This document shows, piece by piece, positions 8,592 through 18,094 of a DNA stretch of 54,151 nt (its first letter is position 1; each line of letters opens with the position of its first letter). Source of the DNA: an uncultured Clostridia bacterium (GTDB lineage: Bacteria > Bacillota > Clostridia > Christensenellales > UBA1242); assembly GCA_944377145.1 (NCBI GenBank), contig CALWEH010000008.1, positions 1 to 54,151 of the forward strand, in the 5' to 3' direction. The notes under the pieces are model-generated. The model was not told where the DNA came from and searched no databases. It saw nothing but the letters and a program-made list of their open reading frames with translations. The position numbers and the translations under genes are program-made.

Positions 8592-10346
8592 TTAAGAACC
8601 AAATTGGCTATTAAACAACTGAGTATAAAAACCATTTTTAGCTAGAAGTTGTTTGTGTGTACCTTGTTCAACAATTTTACCTTTATTCATAACTAATATA
8701 GTATCTGCATTTATAATTGTTGACAATCTATGTGCAACTATAAAACATGTTCTTCCTTGCATAATATAATCTAGCGCTCTTTGAATATTCATCTCTGTTC
8801 TAGTATCTATATTACTTGTAGCTTCATCTAATATTAACATAGGAGGTTTTGTAAGCATAATTCTAGCAATACATATCAGTTGTTTTTGCCCAGCAGATAC
8901 ATTATCTGCATTTTCAGTTATAATAGTATCATATCCGTCTGGCAATTTTTCAATAAATGTATGTGCATTTGCAAGTTTACTAGCTTCAATAATTTCTTCA
9001 ATGCTCGCATCAGGTTTTCCATAGACAATATTTTCTCTAATAGTAGCATTATATAGCCAACTTTCTTGCAAAACCATTCCATAACAATTTCTCAAACTTT
9101 TTCTTGTAACTTTTTGAATATCCCTATTGCTAACAACAATTTTACCACTATTTATATCATAAAATCTCATAAGAAGATTTATGATTGTAGACTTACCGCA
9201 CCCTGTTGGCCCCACAATGGCCACAGTTTGCCCTTTTTTCACATTTAAATTCAAATCTTCAATTAATTTAGATTGTGGATTATATGAAAAGCATACTTGT
9301 TGTAATTTTACTTCTCCATTGCAATTAACAATGTTTGGATAGCTTTCATCATTTATTTCATTTTCTTCTTCTAACAAATTAAATACACGATTAGCACTAG
9401 CTACAGCAACTTGAATATCCGCCACTATACTTGCAATTTCATTAAAAGGAGAGGTATAATTTTCAACATAACTTAAAAAAGTTGAAATTTGACCTATTGA
9501 AATACTTCCTCTTATACATACAAAAGCTCCACAAACTGCAACAATACCATAAAGAGTTCCATTAATAAATCTAGTGCAAGGCCCAGCTAAAGAGGCATAA
9601 AAAGATGCTTTCTCAGCAGACTTGTATAAAGATTTATTTATTTCTTGGAAATTATCAATATTTTTTTGTTCACTATTAAAAGCTTTTATTACTTTTATAT
9701 TCCCTAACATTTCTTCACTATATGAACTTATTTGCCCAATCTTATTTACTTGTTCGTTATACAATTTTTTAGATTTTTTAGTTATATATACTGAAATTAA
9801 CAAGCTTAATGGAGCTAAAATAATTACTACTAAAGCCATAGGAATATTTATAGTTAACATAAATATAATAACACTTACTATTGTAACAACTCCTGACAAC
9901 AATGCTTTAAATCCAGATAAAAATCCAGTTGTTACATTTTCAATATCATTAATAATAGTATTCATAATATCCCCATGAGGCTTATTATCTATATATTTCA
10001 AAGGAACTTTATTAATTTTTTCAAAACACTTGTTACGCATACTTTGAGCTGTTCTATTCACCAAAATGTTTTGAAAATACACATCAAACCATTCAAAACT
10101 AGCACTTGTTATTGCCTGAATAGCTATAAATATCAAATATCGTCCAAGTTTTGCAAAATTTACAGCATCTACTCCTACAACACAGTCAATAGCCCAACCT
10201 AATAAAACAGGCAAAAACATATTTAAACCAATAGCTATAAATCCAAAAACAACAGACAAATAAAAATACATCTTATGAGGTTTTGCATAAGCTATAACTT
10301 TTTTTATTGTTGGAAAAATACTTTTTAATGAATTTTTTTGCTGCAT
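8592..10346 (-). CDS. ABC exporter half-transporter, catalytically consensus subunit
   Basis: A 584-residue protein with six membrane segments (about 28-310) fused to an ATPase domain: Walker A GPTGCGKST (379-387), Walker B LILDE with the catalytic Glu508, and switch His539 (AHRLS). Its signature motif is VSAGQ (483-487) instead of LSGGQ. Together with the upstream gene this matches TM287/288-type heterodimeric exporters, in which one of two ATP sites is degenerate. Substrate unknown (drug or lipid is typical). Its ATG overlaps the stop of the partner gene (TAATG), so translation is coupled. Confidence 0.9.
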   Translation of the reverse strand: MQQKNSLKSIFPTIKKVIAYAKPHKMYFYLSVVFGFIAIGLNMFLPVLLGWAIDCVVGVDAVNFAKLGRYLIFIAIQAITSASFEWFDVYFQNILVNRTAQSMRNKCFEKINKVPLKYIDNKPHGDIMNTIINDIENVTTGFLSGFKALLSGVVTIVSVIIFMLTINIPMALVVIILAPLSLLISVYITKKSKKLYNEQVNKIGQISSYSEEMLGNIKVIKAFNSEQKNIDNFQEINKSLYKSAEKASFYASLAGPCTRFINGTLYGIVAVCGAFVCIRGSISIGQISTFLSYVENYTSPFNEIASIVADIQVAVASANRVFNLLEEENEINDESYPNIVNCNGEVKLQQVCFSYNPQSKLIEDLNLNVKKGQTVAIVGPTGCGKSTIINLLMRFYDINSGKIVVSNRDIQKVTRKSLRNCYGMVLQESWLYNATIRENIVYGKPDASIEEIIEASKLANAHTFIEKLPDGYDTIITENADNVSAGQKQLICIARIMLTKPPMLILDEATSNIDTRTEMNIQRALDYIMQGRTCFIVAHRLSTIINADTILVMNKGKIVEQGTHKQLLAKNGFYTQLFNSQFGS

Positions 10347-12082
10347 TATTCCTCTCTTTGTGTTTGCGATATATATGTTTCTCTATAAACTGTACAATCT
10401 TTCATAAGATCTTGATGATTACCCATTCCAACTACATCGCCATGATCTAATACAATTATTAAATCAGCATTTTTTATTGTAGTTGTTCGTTGAGATATAA
10501 TTATTGTTGCGCAATTTAAATCTTTTTTTAACGCTTTTCTTAAGTTTAAATCAGTTAAGAAATCCAATGCGCTAGCACTATCATCTAAAATTAATAATTT
10601 AGGTTCACCTATCAAACTTCTAGCAATAGTCAACCTTTGCATTTGACCTCCAGAAACATTTTTTCCTCCAGCCATAATTTTATAGTCAAGTGTATTAGGG
10701 AAATCTTTTACAAAATCCCATGCTTGAGAAGTTTTTAATGCTGAAATAATCTCCTCATCTGTAGCATTGCTTTTTCTTATTTGCATATTTTCTCTAAGAG
10801 TTCCTGAAAAAAGTGTTGAACGTTGCTGAGTTATGCTTACAATATCTCTTAATTGTTTTAAAGGATAATCTTTTATATTTTTACCATACAATAAAATTTC
10901 TCCAACATTACAATCATAAAACCTTGTTATTAAATTAGCTATAGTAGTTTTCCCAGAACCAGTGCTCCCTATAATACCTAATGTTTCATTAGGCATTAGG
11001 CTAAATGTTAAATTTTTTATAAACATTCTTTCAGGATCTGTTTCTTTAGCATTGTATGAAAATCCCACTCCTCTAAATTCTAATATAGGATTATTTTCAT
11101 CTTTAGTTATATTCAATCTTTTATCTTTAAACTCTATGCTAGGTGAAGTGTCTAAAACTTCGTTTATTCTATGAGCACTAGCAGTACTTTGTACAAAATT
11201 TACATATATTCTCGAGGTGGTAATTAAAGCATTAGATAAAGTCACCATATAATTACAAAATGCAATTAATTCACCTTGAGACAAACCTCCTACATTGACT
11301 TCAATACCTCCAAACCACAATATAGCAATAATAGCAAAATCCACTATTAAAAATATTAAAGGATTTAATAATGCTGATATTTGACTTACAGAAATAGAAG
11401 TTTTTACAAGTTTTTCATTTGCTTCATGAAATCTTTCTCTTTCTTCCTCTTGATGATTGAAAGCTCTTACAACCCTAACTCCAGATAGATTTTCCCTAGT
11501 TATTCTAGACACTACATCTAAACGCTGTCTTACTAGTTTATAAAAAGGCATTGTCTTTTTAGTAAACATAATTAATATTATAGTTAATATTGGAATAACT
11601 ACTAAAAATACCAAAGATAATTTTAAATTTATTCCCATTGATAATATAATTGAACCTATTAATAAACAAGGACATCGAATTGCAACTCTTATTAAAATTG
11701 ATACCATAAGTTCAATTTGGAATACATCGTTTGTCAATCTTGTTAACATAGAAGAGGTTCCAAATTTATCAATCTCAGCATGCGAAAAAGAGTTTATTTT
11801 TCTATACATATCCTCTCGTATTTTTGTAGCTACTCCCACACTTGTAACAGATGCACACTTTTGACACGCAATAGCAAACCCAAATCCAATAATATTTAAT
11901 AATACCACTATTAGCCCATATTTTAAAATAAATCCTGTATCAGCATTTGCTACCCCATAATCTATTATTTTAGCAACTAATATAGGACAACAAAGTTCCA
12001 AAATTGTTTCAATAAGTTTAAAAATAGGCCCAAAAATAATTTGAGCTTTATAAAACTTAAGATATTTTGCTAATTTTGTCAT
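10346..12082 (-). CDS. ABC exporter half-transporter, degenerate-site subunit
   Basis: A 578-residue partner of the gene downstream, with the same membrane-plus-ATPase layout. Walker A GSTGSGKT (372-379) and signature VSGGQ (476-480) are intact. The catalytic glutamate is replaced by Asp501 (LLILDD) and the switch histidine by Gln531 (ISQRTT). These substitutions mark the non-hydrolysing site of heterodimeric exporters; the working site would pair the partner's Walker motifs with this subunit's VSGGQ. The start has no ribosome site; a promoter lies 7 nt upstream. Confidence 0.9.
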   Translation of the reverse strand: MTKLAKYLKFYKAQIIFGPIFKLIETILELCCPILVAKIIDYGVANADTGFILKYGLIVVLLNIIGFGFAIACQKCASVTSVGVATKIREDMYRKINSFSHAEIDKFGTSSMLTRLTNDVFQIELMVSILIRVAIRCPCLLIGSIILSMGINLKLSLVFLVVIPILTIILIMFTKKTMPFYKLVRQRLDVVSRITRENLSGVRVVRAFNHQEEERERFHEANEKLVKTSISVSQISALLNPLIFLIVDFAIIAILWFGGIEVNVGGLSQGELIAFCNYMVTLSNALITTSRIYVNFVQSTASAHRINEVLDTSPSIEFKDKRLNITKDENNPILEFRGVGFSYNAKETDPERMFIKNLTFSLMPNETLGIIGSTGSGKTTIANLITRFYDCNVGEILLYGKNIKDYPLKQLRDIVSITQQRSTLFSGTLRENMQIRKSNATDEEIISALKTSQAWDFVKDFPNTLDYKIMAGGKNVSGGQMQRLTIARSLIGEPKLLILDDSASALDFLTDLNLRKALKKDLNCATIIISQRTTTIKNADLIIVLDHGDVVGMGNHQDLMKDCTVYRETYISQTQREE

Positions 12083-12089
12083 TTAAATT

Positions 12090-12119
12090 ATTATACCATA
12101 TCAAAACTCAATAATACAA
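12090..12119 (-). promoter_or_regulatory. promoter for ABC exporter operon, near-leaderless
   Basis: Minus-strand -35 TTGTAT, 18-bp spacer, extended -10 TGG-TATAAT, then 7 nt to the ATG at 12082, without a ribosome site. Confidence 0.65.
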
Positions 12120-12210
12120 ATATTTTGCATTTAATTTTGCAAAATCAATTATCGTAAATTATTTATATTTTTATATATAATATAACTTATAAATAAACTT
12201 TATTTGAAAG

Positions 12211-12244
12211 TTATCCACCGAGTTATCCACAAAATGTGGATAAC
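12211..12244. promoter_or_regulatory. cluster of three DnaA-box-like sequences
   Basis: TTATCCACC (12211-12219), TTATCCACA (12223-12231) and the reverse TGTGGATAA (12235-12243). The last two form a perfect 10-bp inverted repeat with spacer AAA. TTATCCACA is the strict DnaA-box consensus. The surroundings (12110-12345) are extremely AT-rich, with a repeated ATTTTGCA upstream. It could be part of an origin, a DnaA-titration site or a DnaA-regulated promoter. No dnaA or dnaN is in the window. Confidence 0.6.
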
Positions 12245-12345
12245 TATATAGTTAAATATTGTGTTTACTTTTAATTTTATTTGTGTTACAATAAATATTA
12301 TCTTTATGATTTTTAATATAATCATATTAAAATGAGGAAAATATA

Positions 12346-13326
12346 ATGAACAAACAAATTGATGAAATTTTACACAGTTGCAATACTGTAGCAATCATAG
12401 GACATATAAACCCTGACGGAGATTGTTTTGGTTCTATTAGTGGTGTTTACGATTATATTTTAACAAAATTTAATTGCAAAGCTGATTGTTTTGCTGACTG
12501 TAATGTTGTTGTTGAAGAATTTAAACCTTTTGTTAAAGATATAAATTTTAATCCTATTCCTTTAGACAATTATGATATTTGCATTTGTGTAGACACTGCA
12601 GATATTAAACTTTTTGGTAAATATATTAATGTATTTTATTCGAGCAAGGTTACAGTATGTATAGATCACCATTCCACAAATAAAGGATTTGCAGATATCA
12701 ATATTATAAATCCATTATCATCAAATTGCGAAAATATATACAATTTATTAACAGAAAATGAGTTTAATATTTCTAAATCCACAGCGGGAAAACTTTTTGC
12801 AGGAATTATTACTGACACAAATAATCTTACAACTAATTCTGTAACTAAACATACTTATTCTGTTATTGCAGATTTATTAGATAAAGGTGTTAATGGGTAT
12901 AAAATTAAACAATTTTTTATTAAAGGAAATAGTCTAGTTCAATACAAACTATTATCAATAGCTATGAATAGTGTAAAATTTTATAACAACAATACTATTA
13001 TGTTAATGCAAATAACAAAAGAACAATTAGACAGCGTTGGAGGAAAGCAAGAAGATTTAACTTCTATTATAAATCAAGCTTTTTGTATGAAAAACGCTCA
13101 ATCAGCTATATTAATAGCTCCTAGACAGGGTCAAATTCATGTAAGCTTTAGAGGTAAAGATTTAATTGATGTAAGTTCTTTAGCTCAGCATTTTGGAGGC
13201 GGAGGGCACAAATTAGCTTCTGCTTTTACAATAGATAAATTAACTGATAATGACTTAAATTTTATAATTAATAATTTATCAAATCAAATAAATTTATTGC
13301 CAAAAAATAATGAAAATTTATTTTAA
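12346..13326 (+). CDS. nrnA: DHH/DHHA1 phosphoesterase, NrnA-like
   Basis: A 326-residue cytosolic phosphoesterase that in NrnA proteins degrades nanoRNAs and dephosphorylates pAp. Metal-binding motifs are present in order: HINPDGD (20-26), VDTAD (82-86), DHH (107-109), and the DHHA1-domain GGGGH at about 283-287. Length is normal. A GAGGA ribosome site lies about 8 nt before the ATG. It stands alone, downstream of the DnaA-box cluster. Confidence 0.92.
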   Translation: MNKQIDEILHSCNTVAIIGHINPDGDCFGSISGVYDYILTKFNCKADCFADCNVVVEEFKPFVKDINFNPIPLDNYDICICVDTADIKLFGKYINVFYSSKVTVCIDHHSTNKGFADINIINPLSSNCENIYNLLTENEFNISKSTAGKLFAGIITDTNNLTTNSVTKHTYSVIADLLDKGVNGYKIKQFFIKGNSLVQYKLLSIAMNSVKFYNNNTIMLMQITKEQLDSVGGKQEDLTSIINQAFCMKNAQSAILIAPRQGQIHVSFRGKDLIDVSSLAQHFGGGGHKLASAFTIDKLTDNDLNFIINNLSNQINLLPKNNENLF

Positions 13327-13445
13327 TTTAATTTTTAATTATTTTAAATTGATTTTTAATTAAATTTATTTTTTTAATTATTTTAAATTGATTTTATCTT
13401 ATTTTTACATATTTTTAGTATTTTTTATATATTTTTTTAAAATTA

Positions 13446-13470
13446 AAAAAGCAATTTAAAATTGCTTTTT
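13446..13470. terminator. bidirectional terminator between nrnA and dacF
   Basis: Stem AAAAAGCAATTT / AAATTGCTTTTT with T-runs on both strands, between convergent genes. The 120 bp before it (13327-13445) is almost pure A/T and contains two copies of a roughly 25-bp sequence around TTTTAATTATTTTAAATTG. Confidence 0.8.
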
Positions 13471-13481
13471 ATTTTTTTTAT

Positions 13482-14633
13482 TTATTTCACAAAATCTTTA
13501 TACAAATCTTTTAAATTATCCATAAATGTTGGCTTATCAATTTGTTCATCTGCCAATACTTTTACTGTTGAATAAAGTTCTCCATCTACAATTATTTCTA
13601 TATAACCCAACTCTTGACCTAATTTACATTTTGATACTTTATTTGGAATATAATAATTAATTAAATAATTTGGAGCCTTCCCTTTTTCTGTTAGAATAGT
13701 TAAATTCCCATCTAATTTTGTTTTTAAAGTTTCACCATCTTTAGATAAAATATTTATACTATTTGTCAAATCAATTACATAATTTTCATAATTTGCAAAT
13801 CCATAATTTAATAAATCGCTAGCACTTTTAAATCTTTCTTTAGTAGTATTAGCTCCAAGCGTAACAGCAATAAGAGATAAATTATTTCTTTTAGCTCCAA
13901 CAGCTAAGCAATAACCAGCTTCATTTGTTGAACCTGTTTTACCTCCAATGCACCCTTCATAAAATTTTGACAAACGATTTGTATTTGTCATTTCAGTAGT
14001 TCTCCCACTTGGATGTTGAAAATCTTCTAACCATATAGTTGAATATTCATGATATTTTTCATAACTTAATACATTTTTTAATATTTTTGCAACATCTAAT
14101 GCACAAGAATATTGATTATCTGCTGGCAATCCTGTACAATTTACATAATTAGTATTCTCCAGCTCCATCTCTTTTGCACGCATATTCATTTTTTGAACAA
14201 AATTAGATTCACTTCCAGCAATATATTCAGCTAAAGCTACAGAAGAATCGTTTGCACTACACACTATTACACTTTTTAATAATTCACCTAATTCGTATTC
14301 ACAATTTGCATCAAGGAAAATTTGAGAGCCTCCCATATTTGAAGCATTTTCACTAACAAGAACTTTATCTGTTAATGAGATTACTCCTGAATCTATTTGC
14401 TCAAAAGTTAACATTATAGTCATAAGTTTTACAATACTTGCAACAGGCATTTCTGCATTTGAATTATTCTCATATAGCACTTTCCCAGAATCCATATCTA
14501 GCAATATGCTAGCTTTTGTGGTTACTTCTGGAATATAGTTTGTTGAATATGTTACACCAACACTACTTCCTATCCCTAATAAAATTATAAGAGATAAAGA
14601 CATAGCTACAATAATTGTTTTTATTCTCTTCAT
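13482..14633 (-). CDS. dacF: D-alanyl-D-alanine carboxypeptidase (DacF/PBP5 type)
   Basis: A 383-residue exported penicillin-binding protein that trims the terminal D-Ala from peptidoglycan stem peptides. Signal sequence at about residues 3-27. Catalytic motifs: SxxK as SIVK (66-69), SAN (126-128) and KTG (232-234). A C-terminal beta domain follows from about 290. I cannot see a clear C-terminal amphipathic anchor. GAGGTGA lies before the ATG. It is divergent from rpsF. Confidence 0.94.
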   Translation of the reverse strand: MKRIKTIIVAMSLSLIILLGIGSSVGVTYSTNYIPEVTTKASILLDMDSGKVLYENNSNAEMPVASIVKLMTIMLTFEQIDSGVISLTDKVLVSENASNMGGSQIFLDANCEYELGELLKSVIVCSANDSSVALAEYIAGSESNFVQKMNMRAKEMELENTNYVNCTGLPADNQYSCALDVAKILKNVLSYEKYHEYSTIWLEDFQHPSGRTTEMTNTNRLSKFYEGCIGGKTGSTNEAGYCLAVGAKRNNLSLIAVTLGANTTKERFKSASDLLNYGFANYENYVIDLTNSINILSKDGETLKTKLDGNLTILTEKGKAPNYLINYYIPNKVSKCKLGQELGYIEIIVDGELYSTVKVLADEQIDKPTFMDNLKDLYKDFVK

Positions 14634-14800
14634 ATTTTCACCTCAAAATTATTATTTGTATATGTTAAAATTTTATTTATAAATTTAAAAACTCATTAAA
14701 ATTCTACATTTCAAAAAAAATTAAATATAAAAATTTAAAAAACTATTGATAAATATTTTTATATATGTTATATTATATATACGTATGTAAACCATACCTT

Positions 14801-14822
14801 GTCTTAAATTAGATTTTAAGAC
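14801..14822 (+). promoter_or_regulatory. leader hairpin upstream of rpsF
   Basis: GTCTTAAA (14801-14808) and TTTAAGAC (14815-14822) form an 8-bp hairpin 25 nt before rpsF, just ahead of AAAGGAGG. rpsF-rpsR operons often carry an S6:S18-binding leader; position and size fit, but I cannot confirm its conserved bulge. Confidence 0.45.
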
Positions 14823-14846
14823 CAATAGTCCAAAAGGAGGTTAAAA

Positions 14847-15128
14847 ATGAATAAGTACGAACTTATGTATGTTTTAGTAAATACAGGCTCAGACGAAGAT
14901 AAAGATGCTATGATTGAAAAAATTAATAGCCTTATTACTAAAAATGGCGGAGTTGTTGAAAATGTAGAAAAACTTGGCAACAAGAAGTTAGCTTATGAAA
15001 TTAATAAAAAACATGAAGGTTTTTATGTTTTAGTTAATTTTAATGCTGAATCATCATTACCAGCACAATTAAGCAACACTCTTAGAATTACTGAAAATGT
15101 TTTGCGCTTTATTATAGTTGCAAAATAA
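14847..15128 (+). CDS. rpsF: 30S ribosomal protein bS6
   Basis: 93 residues, starting MNKYELMYVL, with the S6 core ending LRITENVLRFIIV. It binds S18 in the platform of the 30S subunit. AAAGGAGG precedes the ATG. It is the first gene of rpsF-ssb-rpsR, the usual Bacillota order. Confidence 0.96.
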   Translation: MNKYELMYVLVNTGSDEDKDAMIEKINSLITKNGGVVENVEKLGNKKLAYEINKKHEGFYVLVNFNAESSLPAQLSNTLRITENVLRFIIVAK

Positions 15129-15149
15129 TTTTGCTAAAAGGAGCAATTT

Positions 15150-15569
15150 ATGAACAAAGTATTTTTAATAGGAAATCTTACACGAGATCCAGAATTAACC
15201 ACCACAAACTCAGGTATTTCTCTATGTAGAATATCTATTGCGGTGTCTCGCCGTTTTGCAAATGCAGATGGCTCAAGAGAAACAGATTTCTTTAATGTTG
15301 TAGCATGGAGAGCTATTGCAGAAAATTGTGCCAAATATTTAAAAAAGGGTAGCAAGATAGCAGTTATGGGAAGTATACAAAATCATTCTTATGAAGGAAC
15401 TGATGGAACAAAACGTTACACTACAGATATAACTGCAGAAGAAATCGAATTTTTATCAACAAAAGGTGATGCTGGAACTATAGATGGAATAGCTTCTGGA
15501 GTAGCATCTACTGAACCTGATACGGGTTTGCAACCTATTGATGATGATGACAATAATTTACCATTTTAA
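15150..15569 (+). CDS. ssb: single-stranded DNA-binding protein
   Basis: 139 residues: an OB-fold starting MNKVFLIGNLTRDPEL and ending near residue 108, an intrinsically disordered linker, and the acidic C-terminal tip DDDDNNLPF that docks replication and repair partners. It sits 21 bp after rpsF with its own AAGGAG site. Confidence 0.96.
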   Translation: MNKVFLIGNLTRDPELTTTNSGISLCRISIAVSRRFANADGSRETDFFNVVAWRAIAENCAKYLKKGSKIAVMGSIQNHSYEGTDGTKRYTTDITAEEIEFLSTKGDAGTIDGIASGVASTEPDTGLQPIDDDDNNLPF

Positions 15570-15584
15570 TAAAAGGAGTATATT

Positions 15585-15884
15585 ATGAGTGAAGAATTAG
15601 AAAACATTTCTACAGAACAACAACCAACTGAAACTGCTGCAGCTCCTGTAGAAAAGAAAAAATATTTTAAGCATAAAAACAAGAAAAAAGTTTGCTTATT
15701 CTGTGAAAATAAAGATAAAGCTGTTGACTATAAAGATGTAGCCACTCTTAAAAAATTTGTAACAGAAAAAGGTAAAATTTTACCTTCACGCCAAACAGGA
15801 ACTTGTCCTAAACACCAACGTGCTTTGACAGTTGCTATTAAACGTGCAAGAAATATAGCTTTACTTCCATTTAAAGGAGAATAA
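15585..15884 (+). CDS. rpsR: 30S ribosomal protein bS18, zinc-binding form with N-terminal extension
   Basis: 99 residues, about 20 more than usual. The extra is an N-terminal acidic/Ala-rich stretch (1-24) before the basic KKKYFKHK start of the normal protein. Cysteines CLFC (about 37-40) and CPKH (about 74-77) make a four-ligand zinc site, the C+ form of S18. The C-terminal [11 protein letters not shown] is canonical. Ribosome site AAAGGAG. Last gene of the operon. Confidence 0.95.
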   Translation: MSEELENISTEQQPTETAAAPVEKKKYFKHKNKKKVCLFCENKDKAVDYKDVATLKKFVTEKGKILPSRQTGTCPKHQRALTVAIKRARNIALLPFKGE

Positions 15885-15885
15885 T

Positions 15886-15918
15886 AAAAAGGCATATCAA
15901 AAGATATGCTTTTTTTAT
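15886..15918 (+). terminator. terminator of rpsF-ssb-rpsR
   Basis: Stem GCATATC / GATATGC, loop AAAA, followed by TTTTTTTA. The same stem recurs in the terminators at 21671 and 23063. The 150 bp after it is nearly pure A/T with nothing I can identify. Confidence 0.85.
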
Positions 15919-16112
15919 TTTATTAATTTTAATTATTTTTTAATTTTAATTAAATAAAAATAAATTAATTATTAATTATTTTTAAAATTAATATATTTTT
16001 AGTATTTTTTTATAATTAAATTAATATTTATTTATTATTTTTTAACCCTTCTTCTCTTGACTTATTAAATAATAATATGTTATTATTTCTTAATGTAAAT
16101 ATGGAGGAATTA

Positions 16113-17432
16113 ATGGAGAAATTAAAAAAATATTCAAATATTATTTTTATAGCCTTTCTTGCAGTATATACTCTATTAGCCTGCATGTCTTATTTAAATA
16201 CTAATATTCAATTTGGATTATATGCCATTATTATTTTAATTCCATTAATTTTAGATGACACTAAAACCATATCAGGATATTGTTATATGGCATGCTTTAT
16301 GTCATGTATTAGCACAGGAAGTTTTTTAACTGCTTTAAATATCTCTTTAACTGTATTACAGATAAAAAAAATAATCATAGCTTTTATAACTAAACAAAAT
16401 TTAAAAGATATAAAAAGAATTTATCTTGTTTGGTTTATATTGTTTGTGGGTTTAACTATATATAGTTTATTGATGAATGATTTTATATTCCATCGTAAAG
16501 GATTTTTTATTAATTTGCTACAATGTATTTTAGTCCTTACATTAGTTAAAAATTCATTAAATATCAAATTTGTAACATTTTCATTATTTGCAGGTATATT
16601 AATGTCTACAGGAACTGCCGCTTTATTTAATGTATTTAATATATCAAATCCTTTCGTTGTAGGATATATCACTGATAGGTTTGGAGGATTTTTTAATAAC
16701 ATAAATAGTTTAAGCGTTTATTGTTCTTTATGTTCAGCTTGTTTTATTTGCTTGATATTAACAAACAAATTAAAATTTAAATATTTTTTCATATTTCCTA
16801 TAATTATTACATGTGTAGGTTTAACTACTTATTCTAAAACATTTATACTAATAACCTTAATATTATACTTATCATGGTTTGTATTAGAATTTATTAGATC
16901 TAAAAATAAAAAGATATTTGGCATCTACTCAATCTTTATAATAATTGGAATAATTATAATTGCATTTTTAGGAAGAAATTACATTAAAACTATGATAAAT
17001 AGATTTTTAGATACAAATTTCTCTTCTATATTAAATAATTTTACTACAGGAAGAAGCGAAATTTGGAAAGAATATTTAACTCTTTGGACCTCTTCTCCTT
17101 TAACATTTTTATTTGGCAATGGATATGGAGCTCCTCAAATACCATTAGGAAAATATGAGCATAGCATATATGTTGCCTTTCTATATCAATTTGGAATATT
17201 AGGCAGTATACTCGTTGTGGGAGCTATAATATGGTGTATTCATTATAAATCTAAATTTAGTAAAAACATATCTTCATATATCCCTATTGCCATTGTATTG
17301 ATAAATGGTCTATCAGAAAATATGACAGGAGTTTTATTTACCAGCTTAACATTATTTTTAGGGTTATATTTTATTACTGATAATAAAAATGAAGAAAAAT
17401 TAGTTACTAATACTGAGGAAAGAAAATGTTAA
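16113..17432 (+). CDS. O-antigen ligase / Wzy-like polysaccharide polymerase
   Basis: A 439-residue membrane protein with roughly eleven segments. A large extracytoplasmic loop holds GRSEIWKEYL and, further on, EHSIYVAFLYQFG, the pattern of the Wzy_C/RfaL superfamily that joins or ligates surface polysaccharide units. I chose ATG 16113 because GGAGG lies 5 nt upstream; two in-frame ATGs 12 and 4 codons earlier lack one. It overlaps the PAP2 gene by 7 bp, so the pair may act together on a lipid-linked glycan. Confidence 0.8.
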   Translation: MEKLKKYSNIIFIAFLAVYTLLACMSYLNTNIQFGLYAIIILIPLILDDTKTISGYCYMACFMSCISTGSFLTALNISLTVLQIKKIIIAFITKQNLKDIKRIYLVWFILFVGLTIYSLLMNDFIFHRKGFFINLLQCILVLTLVKNSLNIKFVTFSLFAGILMSTGTAALFNVFNISNPFVVGYITDRFGGFFNNINSLSVYCSLCSACFICLILTNKLKFKYFFIFPIIITCVGLTTYSKTFILITLILYLSWFVLEFIRSKNKKIFGIYSIFIIIGIIIIAFLGRNYIKTMINRFLDTNFSSILNNFTTGRSEIWKEYLTLWTSSPLTFLFGNGYGAPQIPLGKYEHSIYVAFLYQFGILGSILVVGAIIWCIHYKSKFSKNISSYIPIAIVLINGLSENMTGVLFTSLTLFLGLYFITDNKNEEKLVTNTEERKC

Positions 17433-18088
17433 ATATTATTAATAAATTAGATTACAATGTTGCAAAAATTTTTCATAATATCCACCTTTGGGGTGGAAGT
17501 TTTGTTGATGGACTAATGAAAGGAATAAGTTATTTAGCTGAAGCTGGCATTTTATTTTTATTAGTTGGAATTATATTAATATTATTTAAAAAGACTAGAC
17601 GTATTGGAGGCACAATACTTTTATCTGTAGCTATAGGATTTTTAATAACAAATGTAATACTAAAACCTTTAATTAATAGGGCAAGACCTTTTGAAAATAT
17701 TGGAAGTGATTTTTATAAATGGTGGTTATCTGCTGATGCAATATTTGAAAGTGGACATTCATTTCCTTCAGGCCACACCACAGCTACAACAGCTTTTTCT
17801 GTAGCAATATTTTTAACTGTTAATAAAAAATATAGTGCATATATATTATTATTCCCTATTGCTATGGCTGGAAGCAGAATTTATTTAATGGTGCATTATT
17901 TTTCAGATTGTGTTGGAGGTTTATTGGTTGGTACAATAAGTGCAATTATTGCTTATTTTATTATGAAATTAATATACTCTAGCAAATTAAAATTTTTTGT
18001 TTGGGCAAGAGAATTAGATATATTTAAACATAAACAAACAAGCTCTGTTAATGAAAACAACAATCCTTCTAATAAAGATGAAAAATGA
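17426..18088 (+). CDS. PAP2-family membrane phosphatase
   Basis: A 220-residue membrane protein with the three PAP2 motifs: KX6RP (Lys80 to Pro88), PSGH (114-117) and SRX5HX3D (Ser150, Arg151, His157, Asp161). Such enzymes dephosphorylate undecaprenyl pyrophosphate or phosphatidic acid at the outer face. The overlap with the Wzy-like gene favours lipid-carrier recycling. The C-terminal 25 residues are hydrophilic. It ends in TGA, 6 bp from the convergent cwlD stop. Confidence 0.88.
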   Translation: MLNIINKLDYNVAKIFHNIHLWGGSFVDGLMKGISYLAEAGILFLLVGIILILFKKTRRIGGTILLSVAIGFLITNVILKPLINRARPFENIGSDFYKWWLSADAIFESGHSFPSGHTTATTAFSVAIFLTVNKKYSAYILLFPIAMAGSRIYLMVHYFSDCVGGLLVGTISAIIAYFIMKLIYSSKLKFFVWARELDIFKHKQTSSVNENNNPSNKDEK

Positions 18089-18094
18089 GATATT

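Noticed and set aside
12211..12244. Calling this the chromosomal origin
   Set aside because: Only three boxes, no dnaA or dnaN in the window, and no strand-bias switch that I can see.
8390..18090. TGA recoded as tryptophan because prfB lacks its frameshift and TGA stops are rare
   Set aside because: Several genes end in TGA (for example 3071-3073, 18086-18088, 21298-21300) and Trp is encoded normally.
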